Origin: SPGG2 sp964194625
GTDB taxonomy: Bacteria > Pseudomonadota > Gammaproteobacteria > Acidiferrobacterales > SPGG2
Length of the DNA: 64,000 bases
Direction: 5' to 3'
Assembly (NCBI GenBank): GCA_964194625.1
Contig: CAXMNC010000159.1
Span: 20,807-84,806, forward strand
Shown here: piece by piece, positions 28,381 through 37,507 of the stretch
How the letters are laid out: each line of letters starts with the position of its first letter
How positions within the stretch are numbered: position 1 is the first letter of the stretch
Notes under the pieces: model-generated
Told to the model about the DNA's origin: nothing
Database searches by the model: none
What the model saw: only the letters and a program-made list of their open reading frames with translations
Program-made: the position numbers and the translations under genes

Positions 28381-29121
28381 ATGTCTTTATTAGTCATTCC
28401 GGCGATCGACATAAAGGAAGGCAAATGTGTGCGTTTGCGTCAGGGTCGCATGGACGAGGAGACAGTTTTTTCTGGCGATCCCGCGGCCATGGCCGAGCGC
28501 TGGGTAAAGGCTGGTACGCGTCGGCTTCATATCGTTGATTTAGATGGCGCACGAGCGGGGATGCCCGCAAACGCGTCGGTGATCCGGGGTATTATACGGG
28601 CGTTTCCGGATGTGCCGGTACAAGTCGGTGGAGGAATCCGTGACGAGGATACCATTCAGGCATACGTGGAAGCTGGTGTTAGTTACGTGATACTTGGTAC
28701 CAAGGCGGTGACCGCACCGCACTTTGTGAGTGATGCGTGCGCCGAATTTCTTGGCCATATTATCGTAGGCCTAGACGCCAAAGACGGGAAGGTTGCGATC
28801 AATGGTTGGTCAAAACTGTCGGACCATGATGTGGTCGACCTCGCCAAGAAATATCAAGACCATGGTGTCGAGGCAATTGTGTATACCGATATCGGTCGTG
28901 ACGGCATGATGACCGGTGTGAATATCGATGCCACCGTGAAACTAGCGGAAGCGATCTCTATCCCGGTTATCGCCTCCGGCGGGATCAGGGGGCTCGATGA
29001 TATTCGCCAGCTCTGTTCGGTGGTCGACAGCGGTATCATAGGCGCCATCACTGGTCGCGCGATCTATGACGGTTCCCTTGATTTGACGCAAGCGCAGAAG
29101 TTAGCCGACGAATTGGGCTGA
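28381..29121 (+). CDS. hisA: ProFAR isomerase HisA
   Basis: 246 residues from the ATG at 28381 (MSLLVIPAIDIKEGKCVRL); the frame extends upstream to 28273 but those residues are unlike the family. It is a beta/alpha-barrel with the catalytic Asp in PAIDIKEG and the second Asp in DIGRDGMMTG. It isomerises ProFAR in the fourth step of histidine synthesis. hisF follows after 6 bp. Confidence 0.96.
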   Translation: MSLLVIPAIDIKEGKCVRLRQGRMDEETVFSGDPAAMAERWVKAGTRRLHIVDLDGARAGMPANASVIRGIIRAFPDVPVQVGGGIRDEDTIQAYVEAGVSYVILGTKAVTAPHFVSDACAEFLGHIIVGLDAKDGKVAINGWSKLSDHDVVDLAKKYQDHGVEAIVYTDIGRDGMMTGVNIDATVKLAEAISIPVIASGGIRGLDDIRQLCSVVDSGIIGAITGRAIYDGSLDLTQAQKLADELG

Positions 29122-29127
29122 ATCAGT

Positions 29128-29898
29128 ATGGGCCTGGCGGTTCGAATTATCCCCTGCCTCGATGTCGATGACGGTCGTGTCGTTAAGGGCGTGCGCTTTG
29201 TTGATATTCGTGATGCGGGTAATCCAGTTGAAATTGCTCAACGCTATGACGAACAGGGCGCCGATGAGATAACGTTTCTTGATATAACCGCGAGCTCGGA
29301 CGATCGTGACACCATGGTATCAATGGTGGAGGCCGTGGCAAGTACGGTATTCATCCCACTCACAGTCGGTGGTGGTGTTCGTAATAATGATGACATTCGT
29401 CGAATGCTAAATGCGGGCGCCGACAAGGTGGCCATCAACACGGCTGCGATTGTTAACTCGGGACTTGTTAAATCGGCGGCTGATCATTTCGGTGAACAAT
29501 GTATTGTCGTCGCTATAGATGCAAAGCAAGTGGAGTATGGCGACTGTCCACGTTGGGAAGTCTATACCCATGGTGGGCGCAATCCGACCGGAATCGATGC
29601 GCTCGAGTGGGCGACTAAGATGGACGAATACGGTGCTGGCGAGATCTTATTGACGAGTATGGATAGGGACGGTACACGTGATGGCTTTGATCTAGCACTA
29701 ACACGGACTATCAGTGACGCCGTTAATGTACCGGTCATTGCATCGGGGGGTGTCGGCGGACTCGATGATTTGGTGGCCGGCGTTGTCGATGGGCATGCGG
29801 ACGCCGTGTTGGCGGCAAGTATCTTTCATTTTGGTGAGTACACAGTGGGGCAAGCCAAAGAGCGTATGATGCAACACCATATCGATGTTAGACTCTAA
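29128..29898 (+). CDS. hisF: Imidazole glycerol phosphate synthase cyclase subunit HisF
   Basis: 256 residues, a beta/alpha-barrel. The two catalytic aspartates are in IIPCLDVDDGRVVKG and VVAIDAKQV. It receives ammonia from HisH and releases AICAR, feeding back to purine synthesis. Normal length, tight spacing to hisA. Confidence 0.97.
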   Translation: MGLAVRIIPCLDVDDGRVVKGVRFVDIRDAGNPVEIAQRYDEQGADEITFLDITASSDDRDTMVSMVEAVASTVFIPLTVGGGVRNNDDIRRMLNAGADKVAINTAAIVNSGLVKSAADHFGEQCIVVAIDAKQVEYGDCPRWEVYTHGGRNPTGIDALEWATKMDEYGAGEILLTSMDRDGTRDGFDLALTRTISDAVNVPVIASGGVGGLDDLVAGVVDGHADAVLAASIFHFGEYTVGQAKERMMQHHIDVRL

Positions 29899-29942
29899 GT
29901 GCTTGGGTCAAACGCTCAATGTTTGTTTGCGGTGATGAAACC

Positions 29943-30338
29943 ATGTCTGATTCTTGGTTGGATGAGATAAAGTGGGATGGGGACGGACTCGTCCCAGCAA
30001 TCGCGCAGGAGCAAGATACGAATCGGGTGTTGACACTCGCGTGGATGAATCGCGACGCCTTGGCCGCAACCGTGCGCGAACGAAGAGCTGTATATTGGTC
30101 GCGAACACGCGGCAAGCTTTGGCGAAAGGGAGAGCAGTCCGGCCACACGCAAATCGTCAACGACATTCGACTTGATTGTGATAACGACGTAGTCTTGCTG
30201 GCGGTCGAACAGAAGGGTGGTATTGCTTGTCATACCGGGCGTCATAGCTGTTTCTTTCAGCAACTCCAGGGGGATCGTTGGGTTACAGTAGAGTCTGTCA
30301 TCAAGACTGAACAGGAGATCTACGGTAAGAATCGTTGA
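29943..30338 (+). CDS. hisI: Phosphoribosyl-AMP cyclohydrolase HisI
   Basis: 131 residues from the ATG at 29943; an ATG at 29919 would add eight residues. It is the single-domain form, not fused to HisE. Conserved parts are LTLAWMNRDAL, YWSRTRGKLWRKGEQSGH and the zinc ligands in GIACHTGRHSCFF. It opens the purine ring in step three. hisE follows after 32 bp. Confidence 0.95.
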   Translation: MSDSWLDEIKWDGDGLVPAIAQEQDTNRVLTLAWMNRDALAATVRERRAVYWSRTRGKLWRKGEQSGHTQIVNDIRLDCDNDVVLLAVEQKGGIACHTGRHSCFFQQLQGDRWVTVESVIKTEQEIYGKNR

Positions 30339-30370
30339 ACCACCGGCCACTTTGAGGAAGTTGTTACGAG

Positions 30371-30727
30371 ATGTCCGATATCCTCATGAAACTTGCTAAC
30401 GTACTTGAGGCACGCAAGGGTGTAGATAAAGACACATCGTATGTGGCGAGCCTCTACGCGGGCGGTCTCGATGCGATTCTCAAGAAAATCGATGAGGAAG
30501 CGACCGAAACCGTCGATGCCGCCAAGACCGGCGACCGACAGCAAATCGTGCATGAGACGGCAGACCTTTGGTTTCACACCTTGGTGCTATTGGCCCACCA
30601 AGGGCTGGGTCCGGCGGATATATTGCGGGAGTTGGAGCGCCGTCTTGGGACGTCAGGGGTAGAGGAAAAAGCGCGACGAAAAACCCATAAAGTCGATGGT
30701 AAACCGCCTGATAAGAGCGAAAGTTAG
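30371..30727 (+). CDS. hisE: Phosphoribosyl-ATP pyrophosphatase HisE
   Basis: 118 residues, an all-alpha MazG-like enzyme: SYVASLYAGGLDAILKKIDE and the metal-binding EEATETVDAAK with HETADLWFHTLV. It removes pyrophosphate in the second step. It is the last his gene of this set, followed by tatA after 82 bp. Confidence 0.95.
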   Translation: MSDILMKLANVLEARKGVDKDTSYVASLYAGGLDAILKKIDEEATETVDAAKTGDRQQIVHETADLWFHTLVLLAHQGLGPADILRELERRLGTSGVEEKARRKTHKVDGKPPDKSES

Positions 30728-30809
30728 GCTGTAGAATCGCTATAGCGGTAGATATTCAGATCGTGGGCGGTGATAATCTGCCTCGATTGCAGACAAACGG
30801 AGAGTAGAG

Positions 30810-31043
30810 ATGGGTGGTATTGGTATTTGGCAACTGGTGATTATCTTGCTCATTGTGATTCTTGTCTTCGGCGCTAAGAAGCTCAGGAACATCGGTGGCG
30901 ATGTGGGCTCGGCCATCAAGAACTTCAAGCAGGCCGTAAAGGCAGGTGAAGACGACGACGAAGATGAAGCGAAACCAGTCGAGACCAAATCAGAAAAAAT
31001 AATCGACGGCGAAGTTACGTCGAAGAATAACCAGAAGGCCTGA
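30810..31043 (+). CDS. tatA: Twin-arginine translocase subunit TatA
   Basis: 77 residues: an N-terminal transmembrane helix (IWQLVIILLIVILVF), the FGAKKLRNIG hinge, an amphipathic helix and an acidic tail (EDDDEDEAKP). TatA oligomers form the protein-conducting element of the Tat system for folded proteins. A GGAGAG ribosome-binding site precedes the ATG. The petA gene 2.7 kb downstream encodes a likely Tat substrate. Confidence 0.95.
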   Translation: MGGIGIWQLVIILLIVILVFGAKKLRNIGGDVGSAIKNFKQAVKAGEDDDEDEAKPVETKSEKIIDGEVTSKNNQKA

Positions 31044-31074
31044 AACCGACTGGTGTTGATACGCCGCTGCAGCC

Positions 31075-31509
31075 ATGTTCGATATTGGAATTTGGGAGCT
31101 GGCGCTAATCGGCGTGCTTGCTTTGGTCATTCTGGGGCCGCATCGGCTCCCGGAGGTGGCGCGCACCGCCGGCAAGTGGGTGGGGCGCATGCGCCAATTC
31201 GTCGCCAGCGTCAAATCAGATTTTGATAACGAACTGCGAACAGAAGAACTCACCGAGCTCCGCAAGCTTCATACCGAATTAAACGAAACCCGCCAGCTTA
31301 TCCAGCAATCCTCGAGCGATGCCTTCGAAGGTCTGCAGCAAAGCCTGGATGCAGACCGCTTGGCTGCGGATGTTGAAAAGCCAGTGAAGCGCAAACCGGC
31401 CGCGAGCAAGAAAGCGAAGAAGCGGAAGACGACGACACGTACGGTGCCGCGAAAGAAAGCTGCTACCAAGAGAAAGACCAGTGGAACCAGAAGAACACAA
31501 AGCCGCTGA
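31075..31509 (+). CDS. tatB: Twin-arginine translocase subunit TatB with a strongly basic tail
   Basis: 144 residues. The start is typical (MFDIGIWELALIGVLALVIL, then GPHRLPEVARTAGKW) and a long amphipathic helix follows. The last 40 residues are unusual: 19 are Lys or Arg, in short repeats such as KKAKKRK and PRKKAATKRK, resembling a histone H1-like tail rather than the usual acidic or Pro-rich TatB end. TatB binds twin-arginine signal peptides with TatC. It overlaps the tatC start by 29 bp. Confidence 0.93.
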   Translation: MFDIGIWELALIGVLALVILGPHRLPEVARTAGKWVGRMRQFVASVKSDFDNELRTEELTELRKLHTELNETRQLIQQSSSDAFEGLQQSLDADRLAADVEKPVKRKPAASKKAKKRKTTTRTVPRKKAATKRKTSGTRRTQSR

Positions 31510-32278
31510 AGGTACGTTTATTTCGCATCTCGTGGAGTTGCGCAATCGTTTAATGCACGCGATTATCGCTGTGCTTATCGTCTTTGTCCCGCTTGCTGTA
31601 TTCGCTGAGAAGATCTTTCAGTTGCTTGCCATGCCGCTGTTGCGGGCTTTGCCGGTTGGTAACAGTATGATAGCGATCGAACCGGTATCACCCTTCTTGA
31701 CACCAATAAAACTCGCCTTTGCTGCTGCCGTGGTTATCACCATCCCTTATCTGCTCTATCAGCTATGGGCATTTGTTACACCAGGCTTGTATAAGCATGA
31801 ACGTAAACTGGTACTACCGTTGTTGGTGTCCAGCACCGTACTATTTTATGCGGGCATGGCGTTTGCCTACTTCGTGGTGTTCCCGCTAGCGTTCAGTTTC
31901 TTTGTCAGCATGGCACCGGAAGGTGTGGAAGTCATGACCGATATCCGCGCCTTCTTGAGCTTTGTGTTGTCAATGTTTTTTGCCTTTGGTATCGCTTTCG
32001 AGGTGCCAATTGCCATTATCTTACTGTCGCGAGCAGGGGTGATCGACCCCGATGATTTGGCGTCCAAGCGCCCCTATGTGCTTATCGGGACATTTGTTGT
32101 AGCTATGCTGCTCACGCCGCCAGACGTGATTTCACAGACACTGCTCGCGATTCCGATGCTGTTGTTGTTTGAGGTTGGAATCTTCGTTTCGCGTCGAATG
32201 AAGCGCGCTTCAGACGAGAACAGTGACGAGTACAGCAAACCGACCGAAGAATCCATCGACGCCGACCGCGGCGTTTAA
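31481..32278 (+). CDS. tatC: Twin-arginine translocase subunit TatC
   Basis: 265 residues from a GTG start inside tatB. The family N-terminus (FISHLVELRNRLMHAI) and the six membrane segments are present, with FVTPGLYKHERKLVLP and LTPPDVISQTLLAIPM. TatC is the signal-peptide receptor. The C-terminal tail is polar and short. The gene converges on the protease gene after 23 bp, with no obvious terminator between. Confidence 0.95.
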   Translation: MEPEEHKAAEGTFISHLVELRNRLMHAIIAVLIVFVPLAVFAEKIFQLLAMPLLRALPVGNSMIAIEPVSPFLTPIKLAFAAAVVITIPYLLYQLWAFVTPGLYKHERKLVLPLLVSSTVLFYAGMAFAYFVVFPLAFSFFVSMAPEGVEVMTDIRAFLSFVLSMFFAFGIAFEVPIAIILLSRAGVIDPDDLASKRPYVLIGTFVVAMLLTPPDVISQTLLAIPMLLLFEVGIFVSRRMKRASDENSDEYSKPTEESIDADRGV

Positions 32279-32301
32279 TGGTACGCCACCAGCAGATGTT
32301 A

Positions 32302-33471
32302 TTATCGTAACCGTGGCCGTGACGGCCGCTCGATAGCAACGGCCTCAAGATCGAGCTCGGTGTCATTGCGGGCAATATGCAGTTTTATGCGACTGCCGGG
32401 TTTTCGACTCGAGATGGCTAGTAAGGCATCACTTGCTTCCGCAATAGTTTTGTCATCTATGGTGAGAATGACGTCGCCCGGCTGCAGTCCTGCCTGATGT
32501 GCTGGGCCGTCACGCAGTACACCGACTACGAGTACGCCACGCGTATCGAGTAACTCCAGTGAGCGTGCAAGCTCCGGCGTTATTGCACGTGCCTCGATTC
32601 CCAGCCACCCACGTAAAGCGCGACCATGTTCGATAATGTCTTGTAAAACGTTTTGTGCCAAGCTCACAGGAATTGCAAACCCGATCCCCTGTGATCCACC
32701 ACTGCGAGAGAAGATCGCGGTATTGATGCCGATCAGATTGCCGTTTGCATCGATTAATGCACCGCCAGAGTTGCCGGGGTTGATGGCGGCGTCGGTTTGA
32801 ATAAAATTCTCGAAGGTGTTGATGCCAAGCTTAGTGCGGCCGGTGGCGCTGACAATACCCATGGTGACTGTCTGACCAACCCCAAAAGGGTTTCCGATCG
32901 CCAGTACAACATCACCGATACGCAAGCCCTCTGACTGTCCGACGGTAATGGCCGGTAGGTTCTCTAGGTCCACTTTTAGTACCGCAAGATCGGTCTCGGG
33001 GTCTTTGCCGATTACGCTGGCGGAAGCAGTGCGACCGTCTCGTAGCGACACTTGGATCTCATCGGCACCTTCGATCACATGGTGGTTGGTTAGAATGTAA
33101 CCACGATCACTCATTATTACGCCTGAACCGAGGCTTGTTTCGACACGTTGTTGCGGTGTAATTAGGTCATCAAGGCTGCGCCCAAAAAAACGTTCGAATA
33201 AAGGATCATTCAAAAAAGAGTAACGGCGCACTGAGACAATTTTCGCGGTGTTTACATTGACAACGGCCGGGGCCGAGTTCTCTACCGCAGCGGCGTAGGA
33301 TACAGGGCTAAAGTCAGGACGGCTGACCGTAGTCGGTAGCGCCTGTCTGATCTCGACGAGATCGGTCTTTGGGTGGAGTAAGTCGGGCCAAACGACTGTT
33401 AAGACGAAGGCTATGGCGAGCCCCAAAACAACGGCGCGGACAATGTACGATAAGAGGCTTCGCAGACGCAT
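32302..33471 (-). CDS. algW: Envelope-stress serine protease of the DegS/AlgW family
   Basis: About 389 residues from the ATG at 33471, which gives an N-terminal membrane anchor (LLSYIVRAVVLGLAIAFVL); the frame runs 70 codons further upstream without family similarity. The trypsin-like triad is His in LTNHHVIEG, Asp in DLAVLKVD and Ser in NPGNSGGA. One PDZ domain follows (GWLGIEARAITPELARSL to the end). DegS/AlgW senses misfolded outer-membrane proteins and cuts the anti-sigma factor RseA/MucA. The single PDZ and the membrane anchor support this over DegP. It is divergent from petA. Confidence 0.92.
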   Translation of the reverse strand: MRLRSLLSYIVRAVVLGLAIAFVLTVVWPDLLHPKTDLVEIRQALPTTVSRPDFSPVSYAAAVENSAPAVVNVNTAKIVSVRRYSFLNDPLFERFFGRSLDDLITPQQRVETSLGSGVIMSDRGYILTNHHVIEGADEIQVSLRDGRTASASVIGKDPETDLAVLKVDLENLPAITVGQSEGLRIGDVVLAIGNPFGVGQTVTMGIVSATGRTKLGINTFENFIQTDAAINPGNSGGALIDANGNLIGINTAIFSRSGGSQGIGFAIPVSLAQNVLQDIIEHGRALRGWLGIEARAITPELARSLELLDTRGVLVVGVLRDGPAHQAGLQPGDVILTIDDKTIAEASDALLAISSRKPGSRIKLHIARNDTELDLEAVAIERPSRPRLR

Positions 33472-33652
33472 GGCAGTCCTTTGGAATAGCGCAAGTTTGG
33501 CCTGCGTCACAGACGAATTAGCTAGCCTGATGAGCGGCCGCCTGCCAATTCTACCGTATCCGGACGGTCTTTGTTGTGCTCCCGTGCATGACAGCGTTGA
33601 CTTATACGGTGATTCGATGCCTGCCCTGTGGTGATTATTGTCACGGGTCATG

Positions 33653-33658
33653 TATAAT
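33653..33658 (+). promoter_or_regulatory. Likely -10 element of the petABC promoter
   Basis: TATAAT lies 112 bp before the petA ATG in the 299-bp divergent region; the -35 position is weak (TGGTGA at best). GTGA/TCAC (33631-33644) form a small palindrome just upstream, of unknown relevance. The rest of this gap holds no gene. Confidence 0.45.
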
Positions 33659-33770
33659 CTTCCCCCGATTGCGCGATGCATTTGTATATCAAACTATCTA
33701 GATCGCTGTTGCTGCGTAGTGCCGGGCCTCGTCTACTAAAAAGGCGCGCATATTTTCAGGGGGGGACTCC

Positions 33771-34382
33771 ATGAGTGATGAGAGCACTGACCAGACTCGG
33801 CGGCAGCTGCTTGCAATAACGACGGGGTTGGGGCTCGCCGGTACGGCAGTCGCAAGCATACCGTTCGTCCTCAGCATGCAGCCCAGCGCCCGTGCCCGTG
33901 CCCTTGGCGCGCCCGTGGAAGTGGATATAAGCAAGCTCGAAGCTGGACAGCGGTTGGTAGTCGAGTGGCGTGGGAAGCCGGTGTGGATCGTGAACCGCAC
34001 GAAGAAGATGCTAGACACGCTGCCGGGAATGGCCGGCAAGCTCGTCGACCCCAGCTCGGATGCAAGCGAGCAACCTAGTTATGCACAAAACGAGTGGCGT
34101 TCGATAAAGCCGGACATACTCGTGTTGGTGGGCATCTGCACCCATCTTGGTTGCTCACCGCTAGCCAAATTCGTAGAGGGGGCGGCTTCCGGCCTAGGAC
34201 GGGACTGGCCCGGCGGTTTCTTTTGTCCGTGTCACGGCTCCTTTTTTGATCTTGCCGGGCGTGTTTATAAGAATGTACCCGCACCGACCAATCTAGTGGT
34301 GCCGCCGCACGCTTACTTGAGTGATACCCGCATAATCGTCGGTTTAAGCCCGGACGAAGCCGAGAAAAACAAAAACGCCTAA
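33771..34382 (+). CDS. petA: Ubiquinol-cytochrome c reductase Rieske iron-sulfur subunit
   Basis: 203 residues. The N-terminus is a twin-arginine signal anchor (TRRQLLAITTGLGLAGTA). The Rieske cluster ligands are Cys123 and His125 (CTHLGCSP) and Cys152 and His155 (CPCHGSFFD); Cys128 and Cys154 should form the stabilising disulfide. It transfers electrons from ubiquinol to cytochrome c1 in the bc1 complex of the inner membrane. Export of this folded protein depends on Tat, encoded by tatABC nearby. The stop overlaps the petB ATG. Confidence 0.97.
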   Translation: MSDESTDQTRRQLLAITTGLGLAGTAVASIPFVLSMQPSARARALGAPVEVDISKLEAGQRLVVEWRGKPVWIVNRTKKMLDTLPGMAGKLVDPSSDASEQPSYAQNEWRSIKPDILVLVGICTHLGCSPLAKFVEGAASGLGRDWPGGFFCPCHGSFFDLAGRVYKNVPAPTNLVVPPHAYLSDTRIIVGLSPDEAEKNKNA

Positions 34383-35611
34383 TGCAAAAACTCATCGCTT
34401 GGATTGATGCTCGTATCCCACTCACAAAGGTGTGGGATGAGCACATCGCCAAATATTACGCGCCAAAGAACTTCAACTTCTGGTACTACTTCGGTTCGTT
34501 GGCGATATTGGTGTTGGTGATTCAGATCCTAACTGGCATCTTTCTCACCATGCACTACAAGCCTGATTCCAAGTTGGCGTTCGCGTCAGTGGAATACATC
34601 ATGCGCGATGTCCCCTGGGGATGGCTGATTCGCTATATGCATGCCACCGGCGCCTCGCTGTTTTTCGTGGTGATTTATCTACATATGTTCCGTGCATTGC
34701 TGTATGGCTCGTATCGATCGCCGCGTGAACTCTTATGGATAATAGGCATGGTGATTTATGTTGCTCTCATGGCGGAGGCGTTTATGGGCTACCTGCTTCC
34801 ATGGGGCAACATGTCATTTTGGGGCGCGCAGGTAATCATTTCTTTGTTTGACGCTGTGCCATGGGTGGGCCCACCGCTAGCAGAATGGATCCGCGGTGAT
34901 TTCGTCATCTCGGACGCGACCCTCAATCGCTTTTTCTCCTTCCACGTGATAGCAGTGCCGTTAGTGTTGGTTGGGCTGGTATATCTACATATCGTCGCGC
35001 TTCACAAGGTTGGGTCGAACAACCCGGATGGTATCGAGATCAAACAGCACAAAGACAAAAATGGTGTGCCACTCGATGGGATCCCGTTTCACCCTTATTA
35101 CAGCGTCAAAGATATGGTCGCGGTGACGGTTTTCATGATGGTGTTTGCTGCCATCATGTTTTTCGCACCGGAAATGGGCGGATGGTTCTTGGAGCACGAC
35201 AACTTCGTGCCGGTGAACCCGTTGCAGACACCGCCAGAGATCAAACCGCTTTGGTACTTTACACCTTACTACTCGATCCTGCGCGCAAATACGGTCAATT
35301 TTTTCTGGATACCAGGAAAGTTGTGGGGTGTGTTTTTCATGGGTCTTTCCCTGGCGCTGTTCTTCTTCTTGCCATGGCTTGATCGCTCACCGGTTAAGTC
35401 GATTCGCTATCGCGGCTGGATGTATAAGACGGCACTGACGATATTCGCTATCAGTTTTATTATTTTGGGTTATGTTGGCACGCGACCGCCGGAGGGCATC
35501 TACAAGGCGTTGGCGCAGATTTGCACGATATTGTATTTCGCGTTTTTCTTCCTGATGCCTTGGTACACAAAATACGACAAAACCAAACCTGAACCGGACA
35601 GGGTTACGTAG
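34382..35611 (+). CDS. petB: Cytochrome b subunit of the bc1 complex
   Basis: 409 residues with eight membrane helices of the undivided cytochrome b type. Haem-binding histidines lie in the RYMHATGASLFFVVIYLHMF and FFSFHVIAVPLVLVGLVYLH segments. The Qo-site motif PPEI is present as TPPEIKPLWYF. It provides the quinol oxidation and reduction sites. It is the second gene of petABC. Confidence 0.97.
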   Translation: MQKLIAWIDARIPLTKVWDEHIAKYYAPKNFNFWYYFGSLAILVLVIQILTGIFLTMHYKPDSKLAFASVEYIMRDVPWGWLIRYMHATGASLFFVVIYLHMFRALLYGSYRSPRELLWIIGMVIYVALMAEAFMGYLLPWGNMSFWGAQVIISLFDAVPWVGPPLAEWIRGDFVISDATLNRFFSFHVIAVPLVLVGLVYLHIVALHKVGSNNPDGIEIKQHKDKNGVPLDGIPFHPYYSVKDMVAVTVFMMVFAAIMFFAPEMGGWFLEHDNFVPVNPLQTPPEIKPLWYFTPYYSILRANTVNFFWIPGKLWGVFFMGLSLALFFFLPWLDRSPVKSIRYRGWMYKTALTIFAISFIILGYVGTRPPEGIYKALAQICTILYFAFFFLMPWYTKYDKTKPEPDRVT

Positions 35612-35613
35612 CC

Positions 35614-36339
35614 TTGAGACGCCTTTGCCTAGCGATTTTGTTGCTTACCGCATCGACGGTTACGTCGGCAGCGGCGTTGCCGCCGGGCGTGAAGCATCCA
35701 TCTCTAGAAATCGACCTTGGCGATCAAGAATCGCTTCAGCGCGGCGCACGTACCTTTATCAACTATTGCCTTTCTTGTCATAGTGCCGCCTACATGCGCT
35801 ACAACCGCATGGGCAAAGATCTTGGAATTGATGAAGAACTCGTAAGGGATAACCTGCTGTTTGCCGCCGACAACGTCGGTGACGTCATGAAGGCGGTAAT
35901 GCCGGTAGAAGATGCAAAACTATGGTTCGGTACCGCACCGCCAGATCTGACTGTAGTAGCGCGTTTCCGCGGTCCCGAGTGGCTGTATCTCTATATGACG
36001 GGCTTCTATCGCGAAGGCAGCCGATGGAACAATATCGTATTCCCAAATGTAGCTATGCCGCATGTGCTCTACGAATGGCAAGGCGAGCAACGAGCAGTGT
36101 TCAAGACTATGGAGGACGGCAGTAAGCAGTTCGATCGTTTTGAGTTGGTGCGTCCCGGCAGCATGAAGAAGGAAGAGTATGACGCAGCCATGCGCGACCT
36201 CGTCAACTTCTTTGTATATCTGGGCGAACCAGCGAAGTTGGTCCGCTATCGGATTGGCGTATATGTCCTCATCTTCCTCGGTGTGTTCCTTATCTTCACT
36301 TATCTCCTCAAGCGAGAGTACTGGAAACAATTGCACTGA
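35614..36339 (+). CDS. petC: Cytochrome c1 of the bc1 complex
   Basis: 241 residues from a TTG start two bases behind the petB stop. A signal peptide (LAILLLTASTVTSAAA) is followed by the c-type haem site CLSCH (Cys52, Cys55, His56) and a C-terminal membrane anchor (VYVLIFLGVFLIFTYLL). It accepts electrons from the Rieske protein in the periplasm. No other start keeps the signal peptide intact. Confidence 0.95.
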   Translation: MRRLCLAILLLTASTVTSAAALPPGVKHPSLEIDLGDQESLQRGARTFINYCLSCHSAAYMRYNRMGKDLGIDEELVRDNLLFAADNVGDVMKAVMPVEDAKLWFGTAPPDLTVVARFRGPEWLYLYMTGFYREGSRWNNIVFPNVAMPHVLYEWQGEQRAVFKTMEDGSKQFDRFELVRPGSMKKEEYDAAMRDLVNFFVYLGEPAKLVRYRIGVYVLIFLGVFLIFTYLLKREYWKQLH

Positions 36340-36415
36340 GAGAGTGGTATCTAATTTTAGAGACAACTTTTAGCTCGTGTCGCTGACGAGGCTGTCGTAA
36401 CTGGAGAAATGGTAA

Positions 36416-37048
36416 ATGGCATCCCCCTTAAATAGAAAACCCATTATGACTTTGTACTCTGGGGCGGACGATCCTTATAGTCATCGCACACGTATTGTCT
36501 TGTTTGAGAAAGATGTTGAGTGTCGAATTGTGGAGGTCGATCTCAACAAGAGGCCACGGGAGCTTGCTGATCTGAACCCCTACAATCAGGTACCGACAAT
36601 TGTTGATCGGGATTTAGTACTCTATGATTCACTCATTATAAATGAGTACCTGGATGAACGGCTGCCGCATCCGCCGTTAATGCCCGTGGACCCAGTGTCG
36701 CGGGGTCGTGCGCGGCTTATGTTGATGCGTTTCGACCGTGATTGGTACGGCCTGCTGCCACAAATCACCAGTGGTGAAAGAAAGCTGGTAACCCGTGCCC
36801 GTAACGTTATCCGCGATGGGCTCACGGTAATATCTCAGATATTCAAGGAGCAGCCGTACATCCTGGGAGATGAGTTTTCATTGGTTGATTGTTGTTTGGC
36901 CCCCATTTTGTGGCGGCTTGGGGTCTATGGAATCAACCTTCCTCGCCAAGCCAAGCCCATACTTGACTACGCCGAGCGCATATTTGAACGTAAGTCGTTT
37001 GAACTCAGCCTCACGGAAACTGAAAGGGAAATCAGGGCCGAAAAATAA
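36416..37048 (+). CDS. sspA: Stringent starvation protein A
   Basis: 210 residues of glutathione S-transferase fold: thioredoxin-like N-terminal domain with DDPYSHRTRIVLFEK and DLNPYNQVPTIVDR, then an all-helical domain. SspA binds RNA polymerase and supports stationary-phase and stress gene expression, without known GST activity. GGAG lies 9 bp before the ATG. It follows petC after 76 bp, the usual position in non-enteric gammaproteobacteria. Confidence 0.95.
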   Translation: MASPLNRKPIMTLYSGADDPYSHRTRIVLFEKDVECRIVEVDLNKRPRELADLNPYNQVPTIVDRDLVLYDSLIINEYLDERLPHPPLMPVDPVSRGRARLMLMRFDRDWYGLLPQITSGERKLVTRARNVIRDGLTVISQIFKEQPYILGDEFSLVDCCLAPILWRLGVYGINLPRQAKPILDYAERIFERKSFELSLTETEREIRAEK

Positions 37049-37090
37049 GCGATTGAGGTACAATGTAGCCTGGATTATTATTTTGACTTG

Positions 37091-37507
37091 ATGATGACGC
37101 CTATTAAACCCTACCTGATTCGTGCCGTCCGAGATTGGGCCGTGGATAGCGGCCTGACCCCATTGATTGTCGTAGATACGAGTTTAAGGGGCGTCAACGT
37201 GCCAGCCGATTTTGTTGAGAATGGGCGGATACTGCTCAATGTTCACACGCGGGCGGTACAGAATTTCGTTATAGAAGATGAGTGGTTGTTATTCGCGACG
37301 CGGTTCGGCGGTAAGCGCAGCTCGCTAGAGATACCGGTCGCGGCTATCCGTGCCATCTATGCACGCGAGAATGGCCAGGGGGTCACTTTTCCCAAAGAAT
37401 CCGCCGGACAGCCGGGTCGTGCCGTTGACGAAACAGGTCGCACTGCACCCGAAGTCACCACTGAGGAATCACCAAAGAAGCCTTCCCATCTAAGGGTCGT
37501 CAAGTAG
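37091..37507 (+). CDS. sspB: ClpXP adaptor SspB
   Basis: 138 residues from the ATG at 37091 (a second ATG follows directly). The folded domain binds the ssrA tag: TPIKPYLIRAVRDWAVDSGL, VDTSLRGVNVPADF and ATRFGGKRSSLEIPVAAI. The flexible linker ends in LRVVK, the ClpX-binding motif. SspB delivers tmRNA-tagged proteins to ClpXP. It is coupled to sspA with a 42-bp gap. Confidence 0.95.
   Translation: MMTPIKPYLIRAVRDWAVDSGLTPLIVVDTSLRGVNVPADFVENGRILLNVHTRAVQNFVIEDEWLLFATRFGGKRSSLEIPVAAIRAIYARENGQGVTFPKESAGQPGRAVDETGRTAPEVTTEESPKKPSHLRVVK

Noticed and set aside
33472..33681. Longer algW starting at 33681
   Set aside because: The extra 70 residues lie before the membrane anchor and have no family similarity.
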